From Thermohalobaculum xanthum (GTDB lineage: Bacteria > Pseudomonadota > Alphaproteobacteria > Rhodobacterales > Rhodobacteraceae): a stretch of 64,000 nucleotides of DNA. The translations under genes were made by a program, and so were the position numbers. The notes under the pieces were generated by a model. The model made no database searches. It was not told the DNA's origin and saw only the letters and a list, made by a program, of their open reading frames with translations. The stretch is from contig NZ_JAEHHL010000008.1 of NCBI RefSeq assembly GCF_016623495.1, forward strand, positions 124,001 to 188,000. The letters are read 5' to 3'. This document shows positions 8,195-16,045 of the stretch, in pieces; positions within the stretch are counted from its first letter, which is position 1, and each line of letters starts with the position of its first letter.

Positions 8195-9508
8195 ATGGGA
8201 CTCAAGGACAGGATTGCCGCGGTCGAGGCAAATTACGGGCGGTTGCGCGCACTGGGCCGCGACCCCAGCCGACTCGAGTTCCAGAACGTCTGGTCGCCGA
8301 CCGAGGCAACGCTCGAAGGCCGCCCGATGATGTTGTTCGGAACCAACAACTATCTGGGCCTGACCTTCGATCCGAACGTGCTCGAGGCCGCCACCGCCGC
8401 GACCCGCGCCCTGGGTTCGGGCACCACCGGCTCGCGCATCGCCAACGGCAGCTATGGCGGCCACAAGGCGCTCGAGGCCGAGATCGCTCGCTTCTACGCC
8501 AAGCAGCACTGCATCGTGTTCTCGACGGGCTACGTCGCCAATATCGGCATGATCACCGCGCTCGGCGGCAAGGACGACGTGCTGCTGATCGACGCCGACA
8601 GCCATGCCTCGATCTATGACGGCTGCAAGATGGCCGATGCCGAGACCATCCGGTTCCGCCACAACAGCCCCGAGGACCTGGCCAAGAAGCTGCGCCGCCT
8701 CGAAGGGCACCCGGGCGACAAGATCATCATCGTCGAGGGCATCTACTCGATGCTGGGCGACACCGCCCCGCTGGCCGAGTTCGCGGCCGTCAAGCGCGAG
8801 GCCGGCGACAACGTCTACCTGATGGTGGACGAGGCGCATTCGCTGGGCGTGCTGGGCGAATCGGGCCGCGGCCAGTGCCAGGCAGCCCATGTCGAGGACG
8901 ACTGCGACTTCATCGTCGGCACGTTCTCGAAGAGCGTGGGCACCATCGGCGGCTACTGCGTGTCGAATGTCGAGGGCTTCGACTGGATCCGCTCGTTCTG
9001 CCGCCCCTACATGTTCACCGCGTCGATGACCCCCGGCACGGTCTCGACCGCGCGCGCCGCCTTCCGGCGGATGGCCGAGCGACCCGAGCTTCGCGCCAAG
9101 CTGTGGTCGAATTCGGCCGCGCTCTTCCGCGGCCTGGGCGATCTGGGCTTCGAGACCGGCCCCGAGGTCAGCCCGGTCGTCGCCGTGAAGCTGCCGGCGC
9201 CCGAGGTTGCCGTGGCGCTCTGGAACCGCCTGATCGACGAGGGCGTCTACACCAACATCGCGATCCCGCCGGCCACGCCCAACGCGCTCTCGCTGCTTCG
9301 GGTCTCGGTCTCGGCCGCGCACTCCGAGGCGCAGATCGAGCGGGCCCTGGGGGTATTCGCCTCGGTCGGTGCCGAGCTCGGCATCATCGAGCCGGGCACG
9401 GCGCGCGGCGAGCGTTTCCAGGTGATCACCGGAGGCGCCGCTGCCAAAGAAGCCGGGCGAACACGAACGGCGCAGCAAGGATCGGCCAACGCCGCTGCCA
9501 CCCGCTGA
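8195..9508 (+). CDS. spt: Serine palmitoyltransferase (alpha-oxoamine synthase family)
   Basis: 437 residues, a PLP fold-type I enzyme. It shows FGTNNYLGLTFDP at ~48-60, ALGSGTTGSRIANG at ~72-85, VDEAHSLGVLG at ~211-221 (Asp and His contacting PLP) and the Schiff-base lysine in GTFSKSVGTIGG (Lys246). TFSKSVG and the missing biotin-cluster context point to serine palmitoyltransferase rather than 8-amino-7-oxononanoate synthase. It condenses serine with a C16-type acyl thioester to 3-ketosphinganine, the first step of sphingolipid synthesis, in the cytoplasm. The last ~30 residues form an Ala/Thr-rich tail overlapping the opposite-strand gene by 83 bp. A ribosome-binding site (GGGGAAGGAACGAG) precedes the ATG. 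Confidence 0.9.
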   Translation: MGLKDRIAAVEANYGRLRALGRDPSRLEFQNVWSPTEATLEGRPMMLFGTNNYLGLTFDPNVLEAATAATRALGSGTTGSRIANGSYGGHKALEAEIARFYAKQHCIVFSTGYVANIGMITALGGKDDVLLIDADSHASIYDGCKMADAETIRFRHNSPEDLAKKLRRLEGHPGDKIIIVEGIYSMLGDTAPLAEFAAVKREAGDNVYLMVDEAHSLGVLGESGRGQCQAAHVEDDCDFIVGTFSKSVGTIGGYCVSNVEGFDWIRSFCRPYMFTASMTPGTVSTARAAFRRMAERPELRAKLWSNSAALFRGLGDLGFETGPEVSPVVAVKLPAPEVAVALWNRLIDEGVYTNIAIPPATPNALSLLRVSVSAAHSEAQIERALGVFASVGAELGIIEPGTARGERFQVITGGAAAKEAGRTRTAQQGSANAAATR

Positions 9509-10337
9509 GCTCGACCGGGCGGCCGCTGTGCCGCTCGACCTTTGACAAGGCATAGGCAAGGCCGCCGCGGAACGTCGCGGCGGCCTTTGTCAATCGCACG
9601 GCATTGATCAGCTTGCCGACCCGACGTCGCCGCGCCCACATCCCCTCCGCGCGCCGACGCGCCGCCGCTTTCGGGAGGGGGGCGCCGGCGATCAGTGCGG
9701 CATACGCCCCCTCGAAGAACTCCGGATGCGCGTCCAGGATCGCGTCGGCCCGCGCCGCGCTTTCGACCCGCAGCTCGGCGCCATAGGTCCGCGCATAGAG
9801 GCCGGCCCAGCAGGCGCGCCACCCTGCCCCATCCTCGGCGAAGTGCCGCGCCCACCATGCCGCCGCACCAGCCGCGGCCGCCAGTGCGTCGAGCACGGCT
9901 TCTCGCGCCGCCGCGTCGCGGGCATATGCCAGCACGACCGGCTGCGAGAACCGCGCCCACAGCGTCGTATCCCAGCTTTCGGCCCGCATCCGCGCGCCGA
10001 AGGCGGCCAGGCGCATCACCGCGACCTTGGCATGGACCGGCCCATCCTGCCCCGGCAGCTCGACATGATAGACATTGGGCGGCAGCAGGCGGCACCCGAG
10101 CGCCGCAAGCCCCGGCCCGGACCAGTCGGCGTCGCGCTCGGTCAGGCAGTAGAAATCCAGCAGCCCGCCGGCCGCGGTGTCGCGCAGCATGTTGCCGTAG
10201 AAGAGCACCGCCAGCACGCCCGGCCGCGTGGCCAGATGCGCGGCCATCGCGGCCGCCGCGCCGTGCAGCGGCCGGTCGGCCGCAGCCGCGACAAGCGCGC
10301 GAAGCTCCGGCCCGGGCGGCTGCCCGGGTGCCGTCAC
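9426..10337 (-). CDS. Conserved protein of the ceramide cluster, nucleotidyltransferase-like motif, function unknown
   Basis: 303 residues from a GTG at 10337 that overlaps the hydroxylase stop (GTGA). I do not recognise the family with confidence. VLAVLFYGNMLRDTAAGGLLDFYCL resembles the strand and G-S/N loop of minimal nucleotidyltransferases (split for reading; the conserved positions are the YGN and the D of LDFY). Later come KVAVMRL, two Trp-rich segments and a basic C-terminus with WARRRRVGKL and VERHSGRPVEL. No signal peptide. The last 83 bp run antisense to the 3' end of spt, and a terminator-like hairpin for spt lies inside it. It is the last gene of the minus-strand headgroup block, so a role in headgroup activation or transfer is likely but unproven. 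Confidence 0.65.
   Translation of the reverse strand: MTAPGQPPGPELRALVAAAADRPLHGAAAAMAAHLATRPGVLAVLFYGNMLRDTAAGGLLDFYCLTERDADWSGPGLAALGCRLLPPNVYHVELPGQDGPVHAKVAVMRLAAFGARMRAESWDTTLWARFSQPVVLAYARDAAAREAVLDALAAAAGAAAWWARHFAEDGAGWRACWAGLYARTYGAELRVESAARADAILDAHPEFFEGAYAALIAGAPLPKAAARRRAEGMWARRRRVGKLINAVRLTKAAATFRGGLAYALSKVERHSGRPVELSGWQRRWPILAAPFVFARLLWQRRLR
9560..9590 (+). terminator. Rho-independent terminator-like hairpin for spt inside an antisense gene
   Basis: A perfect 10-bp GC stem (9560-9569 with 9576-9585) and a 6-nt loop, followed by TTTGT, lies 51 bp past the spt stop. The flanks TTGACAA (9542-9548) and TTTGTCAA extend the pairing with a bulge. The same bases are codons of the opposite-strand gene. 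Confidence 0.55.
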
Positions 10338-11158
10338 TTGCGCTCGCTCATGCTCTCGAGGATCTGGTCGGCGCGCCGGGTGGCCGCCTCGAAACGATCC
10401 TCGAAATCGGCGATGTTCTTCTTCGGCTCCTTGTAGAACGCCGTGAACTTCATCGCCCGGATGAACAGCTGTGTCACCATCCGCGCCGGCCAGCGCATCG
10501 GCCGGTCGAAGTCGAACAGCAGGATGACGCGCTCCTCGTCGGTCTCGTTCCAGACCTCGTGCTCGTAGGTGTCGTCCAGCACGATCACCTTGCCCGCCGC
10601 CCAGGCGCGGATCTCGTCGCCGACGCGGATGCGGCACTTCTCGCGCTCCTGCGGGATGATCAGCCCCAGATGCGCGCGCACGATCCCCTTGGTCACGCCG
10701 GTATGCGCCGGGATGTGGTAGCCCGGCGCGAGGATCGAGAACCACGCCGTCTGGATCATTGGCACCCGCGACAGGATCTCGGCGGTCACCGGCGCCTGGC
10801 GGCAGTTGCGCTCGAGCCGCAGGCCGAAGCCATAGAGGATGAAGGTGCGCCAGTTCTTGGCCGTGGCGATGCGGTACTGGTCGGGCGAGATCTCCTGGAA
10901 CGCCGGGATCGCCTCGCGAAACTTGAGGATCTCACGCGCTTCCGCCTCGATCTCCTGCCAGCGATCCTCGAACTCCTTCAGGAAGGGGAAATGCTCGTTG
11001 CCGATGAAGGGTGTGTCGGGCACCAGGCTCTGGCGCGCCTGGAACGACGCCATCCAGCGCGTGAGCCGCTTGCCGAGGCGCTTGACGCGCTTTCGGATCG
11101 GGCTCTTCAGGGTTGCCGGCTTGGCCCCCGGCGCGGGCGCGGGCTGCATCTGGTTCAT
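10334..11158 (-). CDS. Aspartyl/asparaginyl beta-hydroxylase-family dioxygenase (LpxO-like)
   Basis: 274 residues. The basic N-terminus (SPIRKRVKRLGKRLTRW) could bind membrane. The double-stranded beta-helix core shows GYHIPAHTGVTKGIVRAHLGL (iron His in AHTG and the RAHLGL 2-oxoglutarate strand) and VLDDTYEHEVWNET with the second iron His and DDTYEHEV signature. Family members use Fe(II) and 2-oxoglutarate; LpxO members 2-hydroxylate the acyl chains of lipid A. Between the lipid kinase and the GTGA-coupled unknown gene in this cluster, the likely substrate is the ceramide acyl chain or long-chain base. That substrate is inference; family membership is clear. Confidence 0.85.
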   Translation of the reverse strand: MNQMQPAPAPGAKPATLKSPIRKRVKRLGKRLTRWMASFQARQSLVPDTPFIGNEHFPFLKEFEDRWQEIEAEAREILKFREAIPAFQEISPDQYRIATAKNWRTFILYGFGLRLERNCRQAPVTAEILSRVPMIQTAWFSILAPGYHIPAHTGVTKGIVRAHLGLIIPQEREKCRIRVGDEIRAWAAGKVIVLDDTYEHEVWNETDEERVILLFDFDRPMRWPARMVTQLFIRAMKFTAFYKEPKKNIADFEDRFEAATRRADQILESMSERK

Positions 11159-11205
11159 GCGCGTCTCATATGCCCACGCCCGGGAAAAGTCGAGCGCGGG
11201 GGCGC

Positions 11206-12132
11206 TCAGGCATGCACGAATGTGACCGAGCGGGTCACCGAGAACCGAACGCGTCCCTGCGGGCCCGCGGCGAAGCGCTCGCCATCGATCACCAATCCGC
11301 CCTCGAGCGCGAGATCAAGCCGCTCGGCGCGGCCCGAGCGGTAGCCGGCCTCGCCCATCCACCGGCGCGGCCGGCCCATCAGCGCGAAGGGTGCGGCCAG
11401 CACCAGCCGCCGCGCCGGCGCCGCGACGTCAAGCCAGCGCAGGCCCCCCTCGCCCTCGCCCCAGAAGGGGTTGAGCCCCATCACCAGCCGGCCGGGCAGG
11501 CTCGTCACCAGCCCCGCGAAGCGCGGCCCGCCGGGCAGCTCTTGGCCATCCACCCGCAGCGAGGCGGGCACGCCGCGCCGGATCGCCGCCGCCTCGCGCC
11601 CGACCAGCGCACGACGCAGCATCGACAGGACGGCGAGCGCCACCTGACCGCCGCCGCGCGCCGCGATCTCCTCGGCGGCAAGCCGCGTGCCTGTCTCGTA
11701 GACGCCCCAGCCGGCGATGAAACCGCGGACCGTTGGCGCGCCCTCGCGCTCGATCTCCAGCATGTCGAGCCGGCGGTCGGACAGCTTTCCGCCACGCGCC
11801 GCCGCGATCAGCTGCGCGAGGCCCTCCTCCCCGCGCGCAGCGCCGGTCTTGCGGGCGATCAGGTTTGTGTTGCCATGCGCCAGCAGGCCCAGCCTCGGCA
11901 GAGCGCCGTTCCAGATGTCGGGAAGGCGCGTCACCACCTCGCGAACCGTGCCGTCGCCGCCATCGAGGATCAGCAGATCCGTCCCCGCCGCGTGCAGCGC
12001 GGTCAGCGCACCGGTCAGCTCGTCGAGGCTCCGCGTCTCGTGGAACAGGACGCCCGCGGGCGGCGCGCCCGAGGCGGCGCGCCGGTTGCGCGTGCTTGCG
12101 CGGTTGCGGATCAGGCCGATCGACAATGTCAC
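11206..12132 (-). CDS. cpgB: Diacylglycerol/ceramide kinase-family lipid kinase (CpgB-like)
   Basis: 308 residues from a GTG at 12132 overlapping the upstream stop (GTGA); the longer frame upstream lies in the CDP-alcohol transferase and is a shadow. DLLILDGGDGTVREV carries the GGDGT nucleotide loop of the DAGK catalytic domain, LGLLAHGNTNLIA follows, and the C-terminal lobe has VIDGERF. This family phosphorylates lipid hydroxyls. In Caulobacter the DAGK-like CpgB is a ceramide kinase used to build ceramide phosphoglycerate, and the present gene sits with spt and a ceramide-synthase-like gene, so ceramide is the preferred substrate. Diacylglycerol or long-chain base remains possible. Confidence 0.8.
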   Translation of the reverse strand: MTLSIGLIRNRASTRNRRAASGAPPAGVLFHETRSLDELTGALTALHAAGTDLLILDGGDGTVREVVTRLPDIWNGALPRLGLLAHGNTNLIARKTGAARGEEGLAQLIAAARGGKLSDRRLDMLEIEREGAPTVRGFIAGWGVYETGTRLAAEEIAARGGGQVALAVLSMLRRALVGREAAAIRRGVPASLRVDGQELPGGPRFAGLVTSLPGRLVMGLNPFWGEGEGGLRWLDVAAPARRLVLAAPFALMGRPRRWMGEAGYRSGRAERLDLALEGGLVIDGERFAAGPQGRVRFSVTRSVTFVHA

Positions 12133-13259
12133 GCGGCCGTCATCCACGAGGTGAGCGGTCCCTTGCGCCGCGCGATCTCGGCCTGCGCGACACGGACCAG
12201 GTGAACCGCGAAGCAGATACCGGTCCACCATGCCACGGCGATCAGCCCCTCGCGCGGCGCGCCGAAGATGGTGAACGCCATCAGGATCAGCAGGTTGGGA
12301 TTGCGCCGCGCGGTGATCTCGCGGAACAGGCTGTCGAAGCGGCGCCAGATATGCATCTCGATGCCATAGCGCGCGATGAACCAGCCTTCCTCGAGCCGCT
12401 GCGCGACATAGCCCCCGACGATCACCCCCATCACCAGCGCGAAGTCCTCGATGGGGTCGCCGATCGCGGCGCAGCCCACCGCCCAGGCCCACCACCAGAA
12501 CGGCGGGTGGATCAGGTCGATGCCGTGATCGAGCACATCGCCCAGTTTCGACGCGGTGACGGTCACGCGCGCCAGCTTGCCGTCGACCGTGTCGAGGAAG
12601 GTCATCACCCAGGCCACCACCAGCCCCAGCGCGAACTGCCCGGTCCAGAACAGCCAGAAGGCCAGGATCACCAGCGCGAGGCTCGCCCAGGTCACCTGGT
12701 TCGGCGTGATGCCCCTGAGCGCGCAAAAGCGCGTCACGGCCAGCGCGGGCCGCGGCCAGACATGCTTGGTGACGAGATCCGTGACCCCCTTGTAGGACGC
12801 CCCAAACAGCGCCCGCTCGACCGCCACGCGGTCCCGTGCCGGCATCACCAGCGGATCGGCCTTTTTCCTCAGCTTCTGGTCGTAGCGCCCGGCCAGCTCG
12901 ACCCCGGTGAGCGCGCGCGCGCCCGGCGCCAGCCCCTCGGCCGCGCCGTGCCCGCCCACCAGCGCCCGGGCCCAGTCCCGGCTTTCGTCGTCGATGCGGG
13001 CGCCGACCGCGCGGCCCTCGGCGTCAATCAGCACCGTGCCCGGCGCCGCCTGCGCCAGCGCGGTCAGCACGCCCGCGCCATAGACGTGATCGGCGCGCAG
13101 CAGCACGCTGGCCTCGGCCTCGTCGCCGGGGCGCATGCCCGCGCGTGGCAACTGCCGCGCCAGCCGTGCCGCGCCGCTCAGCCCGAAGGCCGCCTGCCCC
13201 TCGGGACCAATGATCGCCGCGATCATCTCCGCCAAGGCTCGCCTCTCCCGTCCGTTCAT
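12129..13259 (-). CDS. CDP-alcohol phosphotransferase with degenerate nucleotidyltransferase-like N-domain
   Basis: 376 residues. The CDP-alcohol phosphotransferase signature is complete at 223-248: D-TV-DG-KL-AR, then G240, D244 and D248. Several hydrophobic helices surround it (~187-220, 250-290, 320-350). The first ~130 residues (FGLSGAARLARQLPRAG, SVLLRADHVYG, TVLIDAEG) look like a nucleotidyltransferase fold that has lost its catalytic loop, an arrangement like the inositol-phosphate bifunctional enzymes. It would transfer a phospho-alcohol from or onto a CDP-activated partner at the membrane. In this block it is the natural enzyme for attaching a ceramide headgroup; the exact alcohol is unknown. 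Confidence 0.8.
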   Translation of the reverse strand: MNGRERRALAEMIAAIIGPEGQAAFGLSGAARLARQLPRAGMRPGDEAEASVLLRADHVYGAGVLTALAQAAPGTVLIDAEGRAVGARIDDESRDWARALVGGHGAAEGLAPGARALTGVELAGRYDQKLRKKADPLVMPARDRVAVERALFGASYKGVTDLVTKHVWPRPALAVTRFCALRGITPNQVTWASLALVILAFWLFWTGQFALGLVVAWVMTFLDTVDGKLARVTVTASKLGDVLDHGIDLIHPPFWWWAWAVGCAAIGDPIEDFALVMGVIVGGYVAQRLEEGWFIARYGIEMHIWRRFDSLFREITARRNPNLLILMAFTIFGAPREGLIAVAWWTGICFAVHLVRVAQAEIARRKGPLTSWMTAA

Positions 13260-13361
13260 CCTTGCACGCCGCTGCCCGCACGCCTAAGCCATGCGCGAAC
13301 GGGCGGCGCATGACGGGCTCTTACCCGCTGTGCGCGGCCCGCGAAAGGCGGAGATTGCCCC

Positions 13362-14336
13362 ATGGACGGCGAAATCGTCGTCGCGCATCTGACCGACCCG
13401 CATCTCGACCTCGGTAGCCCGCGGGGCGCCGAGTTCCTGTCCAAGCGGGCCCTGAGCTGGCTGAACTGGAAGCGCAAGCGCCGCCGCATCCAGTCGCCCG
13501 CGCTGTGCCGGATGATCGTCGACGACATCCACGCCCGGTCACCCGACCTGATCGCGATGACCGGGGATCTCGTGAACTTCGCGCTCGAGGAAGAGTTCCG
13601 CCGCGGCCGCGACTGGCTCGAACGCCTCGGCCCGCCCGAGCGGGTCGCCGCAGTCCCCGGCAACCACGAGGCGCTCGCACCCGGCATGGCCGACAGGCTC
13701 GCGACCGCCTGGGGCCCTTACCTCGCCGGCGACGATGGCCAGCCCGGCTTCCCTTGGCGGCGCGAGCTCGGCCCGATCACGGTGGTCGGCATCTCAACCG
13801 CCGTCGCCACGCCGCCCTTCTTCGCCACCGGCACGGTGGGGCCGGCACAACTCGCGCGGCTCGACGCCATGCTGGGGGCGATTGCGGCCGAGGGCCGCTT
13901 CGCCCTCGTCCTGATCCATCACCCGCCGACCCCGATCACGGTCTGGCGCAAGCGGCTCACCGACGGGCCCGCCGTCTGCGCCTGCATCGCGCGCCACGGC
14001 GCTGGGCTCGTGCTGCACGGCCACACGCACAAGCCCGAACTGTCGTGGATCGACAGCCCCGCAGGCCGCATCCCCGTCCTCGGCGCGCCCTCGGCCAGCT
14101 GGAAGCCCGGCCCCAAGCGCGACGGCGCCGCGTGGCGCTGCCTGCGGCTTTCCGCCGACGCCCGCGGCTGGCGGCTGACCATGGAGGAACGCGCGGCGAC
14201 CGAGGACGGCATCGTCGCCCGCACCCCGCTCGAATTCGTGCTGCCCGCCCCGGCGGGACGCGACGCCCGCGCCCCCCTTGTGAGCGCCGAGCCAGCGGAT
14301 AGAATGCCGCGCAACGCCGCCGGGCCACGGCCCTGA
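13362..14336 (+). CDS. Metallophosphoesterase (calcineurin-like)
   Basis: 324 residues with all metal motifs in order: TDPHLD near residue 11, TGDLVNF, VPGNHEA, LIHHPP and HGHTHKP. No signal peptide or membrane helix, so cytoplasmic. It starts the plus-strand arm that diverges from the headgroup block across only 102 bp, so both arms may share control. Family members hydrolyse phosphomonoesters, nucleotides or UDP-lipid pyrophosphates (LpxH type); a lipid-phosphate or CDP-alcohol substrate fits the context but is inferred. The last ~35 residues are low-complexity. Confidence 0.8.
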   Translation: MDGEIVVAHLTDPHLDLGSPRGAEFLSKRALSWLNWKRKRRRIQSPALCRMIVDDIHARSPDLIAMTGDLVNFALEEEFRRGRDWLERLGPPERVAAVPGNHEALAPGMADRLATAWGPYLAGDDGQPGFPWRRELGPITVVGISTAVATPPFFATGTVGPAQLARLDAMLGAIAAEGRFALVLIHHPPTPITVWRKRLTDGPAVCACIARHGAGLVLHGHTHKPELSWIDSPAGRIPVLGAPSASWKPGPKRDGAAWRCLRLSADARGWRLTMEERAATEDGIVARTPLEFVLPAPAGRDARAPLVSAEPADRMPRNAAGPRP

Positions 14337-14379
14337 CAACGCCGCGCGGCGCCCAGGTCCGAGCGAGCCGGGAGAGAGC

Positions 14380-14814
14380 ATGCCCAACCAGACGATCCGC
14401 AACTTCGGCTGGCCCGAGACCCACATCGCCGAGACCGATCACTGGATGGTGCTGCTGCGCCCGGCCCAGCCGACGCTGGGCGCGCTGGTGCTGGCGGCGA
14501 AGTCCGACGCGACCGCATGGGGCGCCCTGCCCGCCGCCGCGCATGCCGACCTGGGCCGCGTCATCCCTGCGGTCGAGACCATGCTGCGCAAGGCCGTGGG
14601 TTACGAGAAGATCAACTATCTCATGCTGATGATGGTCGATCCTCACGTCCACTTCCACGTGCTGCCACGTTATCCCGGCAGCCACGAGGCCGAGGGGATC
14701 GAGGTCCCGGATGCCGGCTGGCCTGGCCCGCCCGCACTTGGTCAGGCGGTGACGCCGGACGCCGACGCACGCACCCGGCTGGTGGCCCGCCTCGTCGCCG
14801 CCTGGCCCGGCTGA
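14380..14814 (+). CDS. HIT-family nucleotide-binding protein
   Basis: 144 residues, with the histidine triad HVHFHVLPRY late in the chain and YEKINYLMLMMVD before it. HIT proteins hydrolyse or transfer nucleoside monophosphates through the central triad His. It follows the metallophosphoesterase by 43 bp and precedes the LptF-like gene by 10 bp, so it is in the same transcript. A clean-up function on nucleotide-activated intermediates is plausible; nothing in the sequence proves it. Confidence 0.8.
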   Translation: MPNQTIRNFGWPETHIAETDHWMVLLRPAQPTLGALVLAAKSDATAWGALPAAAHADLGRVIPAVETMLRKAVGYEKINYLMLMMVDPHVHFHVLPRYPGSHEAEGIEVPDAGWPGPPALGQAVTPDADARTRLVARLVAAWPG

Positions 14815-14824
14815 GGCGCCGCGC

Positions 14825-16045
14825 TTGTCGCCCCTCCTCTCCCGCCGGCTGGTCGACCGCTACCTGCTGCGGCTGATGCTGCCGCGCATGGGGGCGGCGC
14901 TGATCGTGACGCTGGTCGCGCTCCTGCTCGAGCGCATGCTGCGCCTCTTCGACCTCGTGACCGGCCAGGGGGCGACCATCGGCCCGGCGCTGGGCATGGC
15001 GATCAGCCTCGTGCCGCATTATATCGGCCTCGCCATGCCGGCGGCCTTCTGCATCGGCGTGCTGACCTGCCTCGCCTCGCTCAGCCAGCAGAACGAGATC
15101 GACGCGCTCGAATCCGCTGGCTGGTCGCTGCGCCGCATCGGCGTGCCCTTCATCCTCTGCGCGCTGGTGCTGATGCTGTTCAGCCTCGCGCTCTTCGGCG
15201 TGATCCAGCCCTATAGCCGCTATGCCTATTACGAGATCCGCCACTCGGTCCTGACCTCGGCCTGGAACGGCCGGATCGAGCAGGGCGTGTTCGTCGAGGC
15301 GGGCGAGGACCTCACCCTCTCGGCCGCCGCCATCGACCCCACCGGGCGCGTGCTCGACCGTGTCTTCGCGATCCAGAAGGACGTCAAGGGCGAGGTCGTG
15401 CTCACCGCCCGGCGCGGCCTCGTGGTGCCGGAAGACGGCGGCAAGACGGTCCGGCTCCTGCTGAGCGACGGCGTCGCGATGACGCCGGACGGCGGGCGGC
15501 TCGACTTCAACGAACTGGCGCTCGAGCGCCGCTTCCCGGCCGACGCGAACCCGTTCCGCCCGCGCGGCGACTCGGAGCGCGAGCTCACCATGGCCGAGCT
15601 CTTCACCCTGATGCGCGGCGAAGGCGTCCTGCCCCCCGATCCGCGCTATGCGGCCGAGTTCCATGCCCGGCTGATCCGCGCCGTCTCGCTCATCGGCGTG
15701 GCGCTCCTCGCCGTGCCGCTGGGGGTGGCGCGCAAGCGCTCTCCCGCCTGGCCACGCATCGCCATCGCCATCGGGATCCTTGCCGCCTATGACAACGTCA
15801 TCAAGATGGTCGAGAGCATGGCCGATCTCGGCAAGATCGACCCCGCGCTTGGCCTCTGGGGCCTCTGCGCGGGGTTCATCGCGCTGACCGGGCTCGTCTT
15901 CCTGCTGACGCCCGGACAGGGCGCGCTCTCGCCGGTGCGCAGCGTGCTGCGCCTGATCGACCTTGTCATCGGCGACGTGCGCCGCCTGCTGCGCCGGTCC
16001 GGCGACACGGATGAAAGCGAGGACTCCGCCGGGGCCCGCGGATGA
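14825..16045 (+). CDS. LptF/LptG-family permease, first of a pair (LptF-like)
   Basis: 406 residues from a TTG start; no ATG fits better. It has the YjgP/YjgQ layout: three N-terminal membrane segments (~18-36, 55-75, 97-120 with LASLSQQNEIDALESAGWS), a periplasmic beta-rich domain (~140-260, VFAIQKDVKGEVVLTARRG) and three C-terminal helices (~290-370). LptF/G pairs with LptB form the ABC exporter that lifts LPS from the inner membrane. This pair lies inside a ceramide cluster, without lptC/A/B or pepA nearby, so it may export the sphingolipid instead. It overlaps the next gene by ATGA. Confidence 0.8.
   Translation: MSPLLSRRLVDRYLLRLMLPRMGAALIVTLVALLLERMLRLFDLVTGQGATIGPALGMAISLVPHYIGLAMPAAFCIGVLTCLASLSQQNEIDALESAGWSLRRIGVPFILCALVLMLFSLALFGVIQPYSRYAYYEIRHSVLTSAWNGRIEQGVFVEAGEDLTLSAAAIDPTGRVLDRVFAIQKDVKGEVVLTARRGLVVPEDGGKTVRLLLSDGVAMTPDGGRLDFNELALERRFPADANPFRPRGDSERELTMAELFTLMRGEGVLPPDPRYAAEFHARLIRAVSLIGVALLAVPLGVARKRSPAWPRIAIAIGILAAYDNVIKMVESMADLGKIDPALGLWGLCAGFIALTGLVFLLTPGQGALSPVRSVLRLIDLVIGDVRRLLRRSGDTDESEDSAGARG

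Noticed and set aside
8195-9508. 8-amino-7-oxononanoate synthase (bioF)
   Set aside because: Same fold, but no bio genes are near, the lysine motif is TFSKSVG, and ceramide genes surround it.
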